Below, one piece after another: positions 1-5,106 of a stretch of 5,106 bases of DNA (within the stretch, counting starts at the first letter, position 1; each line of letters starts with the position of its first letter). Below the pieces are notes generated by a model that saw nothing but the letters and a program-made list of their open reading frames with translations, ran no database searches and had not been told where the DNA came from. Where the stretch lies: positions 1 to 5,106 of the forward strand of contig DYIG01000126.1 in NCBI GenBank assembly GCA_020723725.1, written 5' to 3'. This DNA is from Thermaerobacter marianensis. Lineage in GTDB: Bacteria; Bacillota; Sulfobacillia; DYIH01; DYIG01. Made by a program: the position numbers and the translations under genes.

Positions 1-735
1 GGCCAGCCCCGGTCCCCTGTTGCCAAGTTCGGCGCCGAATCCCTGGCTGGCGTGGGCCATAATGGCCTGGCGTTTCTGCGGCATGACCTCGCCGATATCG
101 ACGGCTACGTCGGGACGTCTGGTGCTGAAGAGGAACACCCTGGCGCCGGCCACAGACGCATGACCTGATTCCACCAGCTCCGCTACCGCTTTCCCGACAG
201 CCTGATGGTCCGGGTGAACATACGGGAGCCTGGGCCGGGCGGCGTCAAACGTGAGTAACGTGTCGGGCTGGTAGCGCGCCACGATGCTTGCCAGGCGGTC
301 ATTCAAATCCTTGACATCACCCACGCCACGGTCGGGCAGGCCGAGGAACTCCACCTCATACCCGAGTATACGGGCTGCTTCCTCCTGCTCGGCACGCCGC
401 ACTTGGGCCAGTGTCTGCTGGACCCTCTTACCAGGGGCTGCTGTATCCCTATTGCGCCAGGGCCCCTTCTCACCGTCCGAGGCTACGATAACCCTGACCT
501 TCGCACCTCTTCTTGCCGCCAGCGCCAAGGTTCCACCGGCATACCAGTCGGCGTCATCCGGGTGCGCTACGACCACCAGCACCCGTCGAGCGTCAGCAAG
601 GAGATCCCGCCCCTCCCGTACAGCCGCCCGTGCGTCCATAGGTTCGGGAGTGGCGAACAGAACGGTGCGGGCCAGCATCACCAGCGCAAATAATACCCCA
701 AGCCCGATCGCAACCCCAATGATTATCCGCCTCAT
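1..735 (-). CDS. Membrane-anchored PIG-L/LmbE-family deacetylase, C-terminus cut by window edge
   Basis: PIG-L/LmbE proteins are zinc hydrolases that usually remove an acetyl group from N-acetylglucosamine-type amino sugars; the substrate cannot be told here. The frame is open for 245 codons from ATG 735 to base 1. Residues 4-28 are a hydrophobic segment behind Met-Arg-Arg, so the protein is probably membrane-anchored or exported, with the catalytic domain outside. AHPDD at 57-61 supplies zinc ligands His58 and Asp61 and the presumed base Asp60. A conserved Ala-Gly-Gly-Thr-Leu follows, SDGEKG lies at 86-91, and HPDH at 174-177 supplies the third zinc ligand. The residue after AHPDDA is Asp, where Glu is common. 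An in-frame ATG at 744 would add three residues, and neither start has a strong ribosome site. A TATGAT-like -10 (751-756, minus strand) lies very close upstream but has no good -35. The gene runs away from the IS remnant beside it. Family call is firm; substrate unknown. Confidence 0.9.
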   Translation of the reverse strand, partial: MRRIIIGVAIGLGVLFALVMLARTVLFATPEPMDARAAVREGRDLLADARRVLVVVAHPDDADWYAGGTLALAARRGAKVRVIVASDGEKGPWRNRDTAAPGKRVQQTLAQVRRAEQEEAARILGYEVEFLGLPDRGVGDVKDLNDRLASIVARYQPDTLLTFDAARPRLPYVHPDHQAVGKAVAELVESGHASVAGARVFLFSTRRPDVAVDIGEVMPQKRQAIMAHASQGFGAELGNRGPGLA

Positions 736-781
736 GAACCTCATAAATACATCATACTTCAGGCCATGCTGGATCAGTTTG

Positions 782-1078
782 ATGCTACCTTCTCTAGAGC
801 GTGTAAAGGTCATCCTCGACGAGTTGGGTTACCTGGGCCACGGTCCCGGCGGGCCGCTGCTGTTCCAGTTCTGCGCCCACCGCTACGAGCGGGGAAGCCT
901 GATGATCACCACCAACCTCGATTTTTCGCGGTGAGTTGAGGTGTTCGGCGACGCGACGCTGACTACAGCCCTCCTGGACCGCCTGACGCACCATGCCCAC
1001 ATTCTGCTCTTCAACGGTGAGTCATATCGGTTCAGGGAGAGCCGGCAGAGGCTTGAGAAGGAGGTGATGGCCACCTAA
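782..1078 (+). pseudogene. istB: istB remnant: C-terminal part of IS21 helper ATPase, interrupted by a stop codon
   Basis: IstB is the AAA+ ATPase that assists the IstA transposase of IS21 elements. Only about 97 codons of a protein normally near 250 residues remain. The first block contains the Walker B-like LDELGYL, the YERGSL segment and the sensor-1-like TTNLDFS. An in-frame TGA follows at 932-934, where relatives usually carry tryptophan (FS-R-W-VEVFGD), so a single TGG-to-TGA change would explain it. Reading continues in the same frame with VEVFGD, ALLDRLTHHAHIL and FNGESYRFRES and ends at TAA 1076-1078. The N-terminal domain and Walker A are missing. The TGA and the missing front make this a dead gene. 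Minus-strand open frames over the same bases look like shadows, because all the recognisable conservation is on the plus strand. Confidence 0.85.
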
Positions 1079-1104
1079 ACTAACTTTGGAACACCGGGAG
1101 GGGT

Positions 1105-1142
1105 GGTCAAGTTTTCGGTTAGCACACCGGTCAACTTGTCGG
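1105..1142 (+). repeat. IS21-type terminal direct repeats
   Basis: GGTCAAGTTTTCGG (1105-1118) and GGTCAACTTGTCGG (1129-1142) match at 12 of 14 bases and are 24 bases apart start to start. TTTTCGGT inside the first copy is also found inverted as ACCGAAAA at 1163-1170. IS21 ends typically carry several short transposase-binding repeats, and these lie 27 bases after the istB stop, where they would be expected. Assignment as IstA binding sites is inference. Confidence 0.5.
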
Positions 1143-1338
1143 CGGCCAAGGAATTTCCGACGACCGAAAAGGGTATGGTCATTGCCGCTTGCGCCGTGAA
1201 GGTCGCCTGGTAGGTCATGAACGCGATGCTGAGGAATTGGGGGCGTTTGGTGCTATTGGTCATGAGTTTGCAGAAACGCGAATAATGAGGTCCGCTAGGT
1301 CAGCAGAGATTATACCTTCGCGCGCCGGCAACACGAAC
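1143..1338. other. Non-coding stretch between IS remnant and toxin-antitoxin remnant
   Basis: I see no convincing gene here. Open frames exist on both strands, including the plus-strand frame that runs into the antitoxin, but their translations before about 1339 resemble no family I know. No tRNA-like fold or strong terminator was found. The right-hand part may hold the original upstream region of the toxin-antitoxin operon. Confidence 0.4.
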
Positions 1339-1479
1339 GTGGTACAATCGGTGCGCGATTACGAGCAGTCGGAAGACGAGCGCCGCTTCATGCGCGCGGT
1401 GGTGCAGGGGCTGCTCGATCTGGAGGAAGGACGGGAGATTAGCCTGGCTGACGTGAGGCAACGGCTCGGCATGGTATGA
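1339..1479 (+). CDS. Short antitoxin-like protein of a type II toxin-antitoxin pair, start uncertain
   Basis: From GTG 1339 the product has 46 residues; other in-frame starts are ATG 1285, GTG 1351 and ATG 1390 (29 residues). The C-terminal part, with DERRF, GLLDLEEGREISL and a final RLGMV, resembles the toxin-binding tails of small Phd-like or ribbon-helix-helix antitoxins placed before ParE/RelE toxins. A recognisable N-terminal DNA-binding domain is not visible, so the gene may have lost its front or belong to a very short class. Its TGA at 1477-1479 is only four bases before the toxin ATG, the tight spacing usual for translationally coupled pairs. No good ribosome site precedes any candidate start. 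The role is inferred from the tail and the neighbour. Since the toxin is truncated, the antitoxin may no longer have a partner. Confidence 0.5.
   Translation: MVQSVRDYEQSEDERRFMRAVVQGLLDLEEGREISLADVRQRLGMV
1340..1348 (+). promoter_or_regulatory. Possible extended -10 promoter element of the toxin-antitoxin operon
   Basis: TGGTACAAT matches an extended -10 (TGn followed by TACAAT, one change from TATAAT). No convincing -35 is present at the usual distance, which an extended -10 can tolerate. Transcription would begin near 1355. That lies inside the apparent antitoxin frame, after GTG 1339 and GTG 1351, and would leave ATG 1390 as the only usable start. The promoter and the longer antitoxin reading therefore conflict. 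Confidence 0.3.
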
Positions 1480-1483
1480 GCCG

Positions 1484-1807
1484 ATGATCGGACGGGTGAT
1501 GATCACCTTTGCAGAGTCTGCGGTAGGCGATCTTGAAGATATCATCGCCTATTGCAGCGAGCGTGACGTTCCTGACGTGGGGCGCCGTCTGGTTGCCGGC
1601 ATCCTCTCCCGGATCGCCACGGGTAACCCCCTCCCTCCGCAGCGAATAATCTGGAAGCGGACGAAGAGGGGTGATCCTTTTGACCGCGAAGACCGCAAAA
1701 CAGCCGAAACAGTCCACACCCATGTCAGGGAATCGACGGAAAAACAAAAATATCGAGAAGGCTTGGAACGAGGTATGTCCGGCGCCCATCGGCGGCAGGG
1801 TCGATAA
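1484..1807 (+). pseudogene. Truncated ParE/RelE-family toxin
   Basis: ParE/RelE toxins are small proteins of about 90-100 residues that poison DNA gyrase or cleave mRNA on the ribosome. Residues 1-44, including ITFAESAVGDLEDI and DVPDVGRRLVAGIL, match the first helices of the ParE-like fold. The expected rest is missing: no strand-rich core, no arginine-containing Y-R/V-R motifs, and no final R-x-x-R-type helix. After about 1615 the frame stays open to TGA 1805-1807, but the translation is charged, unlike the family, and overlaps the comA frame. The other two frames over 1615-1670 do not restore the missing half, so a deletion or replacement is likelier than a simple frameshift. It lies four bases after the antitoxin stop. 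Toxic activity is unlikely. I extend the coordinates to the end of the open frame; the recognisable toxin ends near 1615. Confidence 0.6.
1667..1677 (+). promoter_or_regulatory. Strong Shine-Dalgarno-like sequence upstream of comA
   Basis: AGGGGTGATCC is one base away from the same stretch of the classical 16S-complementary sequence (AGGAGGTGATCC). Its G-rich core (1668-1671) is eight bases before an in-frame TTG at 1680, which would lengthen ComA by 14 residues relative to ATG 1722. The ATG at 1722 has no ribosome site of its own. Against the TTG, the added residues have no recognisable counterpart in the family, so the match could be chance. Confidence 0.35.
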
Positions 1808-2609
1808 GCCTCGTGAGGATGGGCTGACCATGATTATCGACAAGGGGCTCGGTCTGATGCAGACCAGGGACCTGCTGGACCTGGCAGGGGAGTACATTGA
1901 TTTTATCAAGCTCGCCTTCGGCACATCGGCTTTTTACTCTGAAAAGCTGCTTTATGAGAAGATCGAGCTCGCCCGGGAATCCGGTGTGGAGATTTATCCG
2001 GGAGGGACCTTCCTGGAGATCGCCCTGGCTCAGGGAAGGTTGAAGGAGTTCCTCAGTAAAGCGGACTCCATTGGTTTCACATATGTCGAGGTGTCTGATG
2101 GGACCATCCCCATGACCCCCAAAGTGCGCAAGGAGACCATAAAGGCCTGCCTGGAGGCAGGATTCACGGTTTTCAGTGAGGTCGGCAAGAAGCACCCGGC
2201 CGATAGGGTGCCAGCCAGCAACATACGGGAAACCATTGAGGCAGACCTCAGGGCCGGGGTCTACAAGGTGATCGTTGAGGGCAGGGAGTCCGGCAAAGGG
2301 GTTGTCATCTACCGCAAGGACGGTTCGATTGATGAGGACGAACTTGAGCAGCTCATCAAGCGTATCAAGGACCCGGGCAAGTTGATCTGGGAAGCCCCCC
2401 TCAAGGAGCAGCAGCAGGACCTCATCCTGCGCTTCGGGCCGAACGTCAACCTGGGCAACGTGCAGCCCGTGGACGCGCTGGCACTGGAGGCCCTGCGGGT
2501 CGGGATGAGGGGTGACACCCTGCGGGCGGCGTTCCTCTCCAACCCGTCGCGCTTCCCACTCGCTGCCGGTTGCAAGGAGCCTGCCGGGGGAGACGGCTTG
2601 CTGGATTGA
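1722..2609 (+). CDS. comA: Phosphosulfolactate synthase (ComA family)
   Basis: ComA adds sulfite to phosphoenolpyruvate to give (2R)-phospho-3-sulfolactate, the first step of the archaeal-type coenzyme M route; bacterial relatives such as B. subtilis YitD serve sulfolactate formation. It is a cytosolic Mg-dependent TIM barrel. From ATG 1722 it has 295 residues against about 250 in archaeal members. Family blocks appear in order: KPREDGLTMIIDKGLG (29-44), YIDFIKLAFGTS (58-69), YPGGT (92-96), EVSDGTI (123-129), SEVGKK (152-157), VEGRESGKG (185-193), IWEAP (222-226), FGPNVNLGN (238-246) and RGDTL (263-267). All strand ends are present, so it should be active. About 28 residues before the first block and 28 after the last are extra. 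GTG 1671 or TTG 1680 are alternative starts. It runs convergently into sdhB and lies just after a broken toxin gene. No other coenzyme M gene is visible, so the fate of the product is unknown. Confidence 0.93.
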   Translation: MSGNRRKNKNIEKAWNEVCPAPIGGRVDKPREDGLTMIIDKGLGLMQTRDLLDLAGEYIDFIKLAFGTSAFYSEKLLYEKIELARESGVEIYPGGTFLEIALAQGRLKEFLSKADSIGFTYVEVSDGTIPMTPKVRKETIKACLEAGFTVFSEVGKKHPADRVPASNIRETIEADLRAGVYKVIVEGRESGKGVVIYRKDGSIDEDELEQLIKRIKDPGKLIWEAPLKEQQQDLILRFGPNVNLGNVQPVDALALEALRVGMRGDTLRAAFLSNPSRFPLAAGCKEPAGGDGLLD

Positions 2610-2612
2610 TCA
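2607..2612. other. Abutting convergent stop codons of comA and sdhB
   Basis: The palindrome TGATCA holds the comA stop (TGA, plus strand, 2607-2609) and the sdhB stop (TGA on the minus strand, 2610-2612) with no base between them. There is no intergenic room for a conventional terminator, so each transcript must end within or beyond the other gene. Confidence 0.9.
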
Positions 2613-3362
2613 CCGCCGCAGCCAGCGGCGCAGGGAGTACTTGACCGTCTCGCCGTTCATAATGGCAATGGCGTCTAACAAGGGAATGCCCTTTGGGCAC
2701 ATCTGGACACAGTTCTGGGCGTTGCCACAGTTGGTTATTCCGTCGTCGTCCATGATGGCGTCGAGACGCTCATCACGGTTCATGTTCCCGGTGGGGTGCA
2801 GGTTCATTAGGAGCGCCTGCGCTATGGGTTGGGCACCGATAAAATTGCCGTCCTGCCTGTAATTGGGGCAGACCTCAAGGCAGACCCCGCAGGTGAAGCA
2901 TTTCGACAGCTCGTAACGGAGCTGTCTTTCCTTTTCGGAGTAGCGCGGTCCAGGACCGAGGTTGTGCGTGCCATCTATCGGGATCCAGGCCTTGACCTTC
3001 CTCAGGTTCTCGAACATGTGGCTACGGTCGACCGCCAGGTCCCGGATTACGGGGAAGGAACTGAGCGGCTCCAGGGTGATCGGCTGCCGCAGCTGATCCA
3101 CCAGCGCGGTGCAGGCCTGCCGGGCCCGCCCGTTGATCAGCATGCTGCAGGCGCCGCAGACCTCCTCCAGGCAGGCGGACTCCCACACCACCGGCGAGGT
3201 CTTTTCCCCCCGGGCGTTGACCGGATTGGCTGCTATCGCCATCAGACAAGAGATGATATTCAAACTGGGTTGGTAGGGGATCGCGAATTCCTCCCAGTAT
3301 GGGCGGCTATCGGGCTTATCCTGCCTGCGGATCTTCAGCTTTATCGTTTCGGGCAACCTCAT
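2610..3362 (-). CDS. sdhB: Succinate dehydrogenase/fumarate reductase iron-sulfur subunit
   Basis: SdhB passes electrons between the flavoprotein and the quinone-reactive membrane subunit, on the inner face of the cytoplasmic membrane. The 250-residue product is close to the 253 of B. subtilis SdhB and follows it almost from end to end. The ferredoxin-like N-terminal domain binds [2Fe-2S] with Cys64, Cys69, Cys72 and Cys84. The C-terminal helical domain has Cys155, Cys158, Cys161 and Cys165 (CxxCxxCxxxCP) plus Cys212, Cys218 and Cys222; these seven together ligate the [4Fe-4S] and [3Fe-4S] clusters, as in the family. PVNARGEKT, RDLAVDR and AWIPIDGT are marks of the Bacillus/Clostridia-type subunit. 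The start is ATG 3362: an in-frame TGA sits directly before it, and the family alignment begins there. A GGGG motif three bases upstream is rather close, and TTG 3356 is a weaker alternative. It lies 47 bases after sdhA and is surely cotranscribed with it. Confidence 0.96.
   Translation of the reverse strand: MRLPETIKLKIRRQDKPDSRPYWEEFAIPYQPSLNIISCLMAIAANPVNARGEKTSPVVWESACLEEVCGACSMLINGRARQACTALVDQLRQPITLEPLSSFPVIRDLAVDRSHMFENLRKVKAWIPIDGTHNLGPGPRYSEKERQLRYELSKCFTCGVCLEVCPNYRQDGNFIGAQPIAQALLMNLHPTGNMNRDERLDAIMDDDGITNCGNAQNCVQMCPKGIPLLDAIAIMNGETVKYSLRRWLRR
2614..2630. terminator. GC-rich hairpin just inside the 3' end of sdhB, weak terminator candidate
   Basis: CGCCGC (2614-2619) and GCGGCG (2625-2630) are perfect inverted arms around a five-base loop. 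The hairpin lies immediately after the comA stop and within the last codons of sdhB, where it encodes an Arg-Arg-Trp-Leu-Arg-Arg tail. Neither strand shows the following T-run needed for a standard intrinsic terminator. It could stall polymerase or protect 3' ends in both directions, or be a by-product of arginine codons. Confidence 0.25.
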
Positions 3363-3371
3363 TCACCCCAT

Positions 3372-3390
3372 GTAATGTAGTCTACATAAC
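3372..3390. repeat. Near-perfect palindrome in the sdhA-sdhB gap
   Basis: ATGTAG, a central T, then CTACAT (3375-3387) is a perfect inverted repeat. It extends to GTnATGTAG/CTACATnAC with one mismatch per arm, giving 19 bases in all. It fills much of the 47-base space between the sdhA stop and the sdhB start, ending nine bases before the sdhB start codon. It could be a short RNA hairpin that tunes sdhB translation or mRNA decay, or a dimeric regulator site. The sequence is plain; the function is a guess. Confidence 0.45.
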
Positions 3391-3409
3391 GCGCATCATG
3401 ACAAACGTA

Positions 3410-5106
3410 TTATTCGTAACGCCTGGGGCGCGGAGCGATCAGCGATGTATCGACCGGCTCATAGCTCAGTTTCGGTCCACTGGCTTGCCACTCGGCAATG
3501 GTGGTTTTGAGCCAGTTGGCGTCATCGCGTTCCGGGAAGGCCGGTTTGTAGTGCGCCCCCCGGCTTTCGTCCCTGGCCAGCGCCCCGGCGGCTATGGCCC
3601 TGGCCAGCCTGATCATGTGCTGCAGGTGTCCGATGAAAGTGATCTGCCGGTTGGCCCAGGGGCTCTGGTCCGGGTTGCCCAGCCGTTCCCAGCGTGCTTC
3701 TAGGTCGGCCAGTTTGGACACGGTTTCTTTAAGTTTGTCGTTGTGGCGGATCACTGTTACGTTGTCCGTCATCAGTTTGCCGAGTTCCTCATGGAGGGTA
3801 TACGGGTTCTCGGGGCCGTCCATCCCGGCGATCCTGCGGCTCCGCTCCTCAAGCCGCCGCTTCTCCCTGTCAAGGAGGGGCGAAGGGGTTTCACCCTTGG
3901 CGGCTTTCCCGTGAACGTACTTCTTGGCGCCCTCAGCGGAGACGAAGCCGTCAAACACGCAAGACAGGAGGGAGTTCGCCCCCAGCCTGTTGGCGCCGTG
4001 GTATTGGTAACTGGCCTCGCCGGCGGCGAAGAGCCCGGGTATGTTCGTCTGGTTCTCATAGTCCACCCACAGGCCGCCCATGGTGTAGTGCATCCCGGGG
4101 AAGACCAGCATCGGGACCTTGCGGGGGTCTTCACCCATGAATTTCTCGTATATCTCCAGGACCCCGCCCAGCCTGTTATCCAGGAAATCGGGGGGCAGGT
4201 GGGAGATGTCGAGGTAAACCATGTTCTTGCCGTCGATCCCCAGACCCATTTCCACGCAAACCTTGAAAATGGCGCGCGTGGCGATGTCCCTGGGCACCAG
4301 GTTGCCATAGGATGGGTACCAGTCCTCAAGGAAGTACCAGGGCTTGCCGTCCCGGTAGACCCAGACCCGGCCGCCCTCGCCGCGGATGGACTCCGACATC
4401 AGCCGCAGCTTGTCGTAACCGGGGATGGCCGTTGGGTGGACCTGGATCATCTCCGGGTTGGCGTAACGCGCCCCCTGCTGCCAGACGATGCTCTGCGGGG
4501 CGCCCGTGTTGATGATCGAGTTGGTGCTTCTGCCGAAGATCATCCCGTTCCCGCCGGAGGCTATCACCACGGCGTCCGCCGGGTAGGCTTCGATTTGCAT
4601 ATCGGCCATGTTCTGGGCGACTATGCCACGGCACACCCCGTCATCGTCCAGGACTGCCGAAAGGAAGTCGCTGTTCTCAAACTTCCGGACCGCACCTGCC
4701 ACCTCGAGGCGTCGGACCTGCTCGTCAAGGGCGTAGAGGAGCTGCTGCCCCGTGGTGGCCCCGGCAAAGGCCGTGCGGTGGTGCTTGGTGCCGCCGAAAC
4801 GGCGGAAGTCCAGGTGCCCCTCCGGTGTGCGGTTGAACGGGACGCCCATCCGGTCGAAGAGGTAGATGATCTCCGGGCCCTTTTCGCACATGGCCTTGAC
4901 GGGGGGCTGGTTGGCCAGGAAGTCCCCGCCGTAGACGGTGTCATCGAAGTGCTGCCAGGGGGAGTCCCCCTCCCCCTTGGTGTTAACCGCAGCGTTTATG
5001 CCGCCTTGAGCGCAGACGGAGTGGGATCGTTTCACAGGTACGAGCGAGAAGAGATCAACCTCGAACCCTTCTTCAACTGCCCTAATGGTTGTCATCAGTC
5101 CCGCCA
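3410..5106 (-). CDS. sdhA: Succinate dehydrogenase/fumarate reductase flavoprotein subunit, N-terminus cut by window edge
   Basis: SdhA interconverts succinate and fumarate on a covalently bound FAD at the cytoplasmic face of the membrane. The frame stays open to the right edge. An ATG at 5095 is internal: the codons before it read Ala-Gly-Leu, the end of the FAD-binding GGGLAGLM motif, so roughly 13 residues lie outside. Counting from that Met, RSHSVCAQGG (23-32) carries His25, which bonds to FAD. HPTAIP starts at His220, RGEGGR is at 238-243, and NLVPRD (265-270) holds Arg269, the likely proton-shuttling arginine. HYTMGGL starts at His336, and GLFAAGE (354-360), with His366 and Arg370, completes the substrate and FAD sites. 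The C-terminal domain includes RGAHYKPAFPERDD. Total length near 575 fits the 586 of B. subtilis SdhA, its closest recalled relative. No active-site residue is missing. sdhB follows after 47 bases; sdhC should lie upstream, off the edge. The direction of reaction cannot be told from sequence. Confidence 0.96.
   Translation of the reverse strand, partial: AGLMTTIRAVEEGFEVDLFSLVPVKRSHSVCAQGGINAAVNTKGEGDSPWQHFDDTVYGGDFLANQPPVKAMCEKGPEIIYLFDRMGVPFNRTPEGHLDFRRFGGTKHHRTAFAGATTGQQLLYALDEQVRRLEVAGAVRKFENSDFLSAVLDDDGVCRGIVAQNMADMQIEAYPADAVVIASGGNGMIFGRSTNSIINTGAPQSIVWQQGARYANPEMIQVHPTAIPGYDKLRLMSESIRGEGGRVWVYRDGKPWYFLEDWYPSYGNLVPRDIATRAIFKVCVEMGLGIDGKNMVYLDISHLPPDFLDNRLGGVLEIYEKFMGEDPRKVPMLVFPGMHYTMGGLWVDYENQTNIPGLFAAGEASYQYHGANRLGANSLLSCVFDGFVSAEGAKKYVHGKAAKGETPSPLLDREKRRLEERSRRIAGMDGPENPYTLHEELGKLMTDNVTVIRHNDKLKETVSKLADLEARWERLGNPDQSPWANRQITFIGHLQHMIRLARAIAAGALARDESRGAHYKPAFPERDDANWLKTTIAEWQASGPKLSYEPVDTSLIAPRPRRYE

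Larger units (their letters stand above)
782..1180 (+). mobile_element. Right-end remnant of an IS21-family insertion sequence
   Basis: This stretch holds the last third of an istB gene and then non-coding sequence with repeated GGTCAA-type motifs, the arrangement expected at the right end of an IS21-family element. istA, the first two thirds of istB and the left end are absent, so the element cannot move by itself. The left junction falls somewhere between the deacetylase start (744) and the first istB-like codons (about 785). The right limit is approximate because no flanking target duplication can be identified with only one end present. The identification rests on the IstB protein resemblance; the exact terminus is inferred. 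Confidence 0.65.

Noticed and set aside
284..934. Plus-strand open frame of 216 codons
   Set aside because: Its first part is the antisense of the deacetylase gene and reads as serine/arginine-rich noise; only its last 50 codons (from about 782) are real, as the istB remnant.
794..1074. Minus-strand open frames over the IS remnant
   Set aside because: All recognisable protein conservation is on the plus strand (IstB); the minus-strand readings resemble nothing and only stay open because of base composition.
1243..1279. GCGTTT/AAACGC inverted pair
   Set aside because: Six-base arms separated by 25 bases with no T-run are expected by chance and have no supporting context.
1439..2236. Minus-strand open frames opposite the toxin remnant and comA
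   Set aside because: They are shadows of the comA frame, with no ribosome site or family resemblance.
2829..3703. Plus-strand open frames of 134-183 codons opposite sdhB and sdhA
   Set aside because: These are antisense to well-identified sdh genes and have compositions typical of shadow frames in GC-rich DNA.
3772..4944. Minus-strand frames of 102-185 codons overlapping sdhA
   Set aside because: They are out-of-frame readings of sdhA, rich in Arg, Pro and Ser; the sdhA frame is intact throughout, so they are not frameshift fragments.
1..5106. CRISPR array, tRNA or rRNA genes, riboswitch, phage genes
   Set aside because: No regularly spaced repeats, tRNA-like folds, rRNA stretches or phage-type proteins were seen on either strand.

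Overview
The window looks like a bacterial chromosome segment of fairly high GC. The succinate dehydrogenase subunits are of the Bacillus subtilis type and the phosphosulfolactate synthase resembles those I know from anaerobic Clostridia. A Firmicute of the Peptococcaceae kind (Desulfotomaculum/Pelotomaculum-like) is therefore the best guess. This rests on recalled family resemblance, not on a search.

Layout, left to right: (1) 1-735, minus strand: a membrane-anchored PIG-L/LmbE-type deacetylase whose C-terminus lies beyond the left edge. (2) About 782-1180: the decayed right end of an IS21-family insertion sequence, consisting of the C-terminal third of istB with an internal TGA, followed by terminal-repeat-like sequence. 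(3) About 1339-1615: a damaged type II toxin-antitoxin pair, with a short antitoxin whose start is unclear and a ParE-like toxin that keeps only its N-terminal half. (4) 1722-2609, plus strand: a complete phosphosulfolactate synthase (ComA family), which joins sulfite to phosphoenolpyruvate. (5) 2610-5106, minus strand: sdhB (complete) and sdhA (its first dozen or so residues lie beyond the right edge), the iron-sulfur and flavoprotein subunits of succinate:quinone oxidoreductase. The cytochrome b subunit sdhC would be expected just outside the right edge.

The two metabolic units converge. The comA and sdhB stop codons abut with no intervening base (TGA|TCA), so any terminator must lie inside coding sequence. 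SdhA and SdhB act together at the membrane, taking electrons from succinate through FAD and three Fe-S clusters, or running in reverse as fumarate reductase. ComA makes (2R)-phospho-3-sulfolactate, and no other gene of coenzyme M or sulfolactate metabolism is visible here. The stretch from about 780 to 1660 is a small graveyard of mobile and addiction-module fragments between the deacetylase and the metabolic genes.

I found no clearly new biological system. The points most worth a second look are the bacterial comA and its unclear start, the toxin truncation just upstream of it, the near-perfect palindrome between sdhA and sdhB, and the zero-gap convergent stops.
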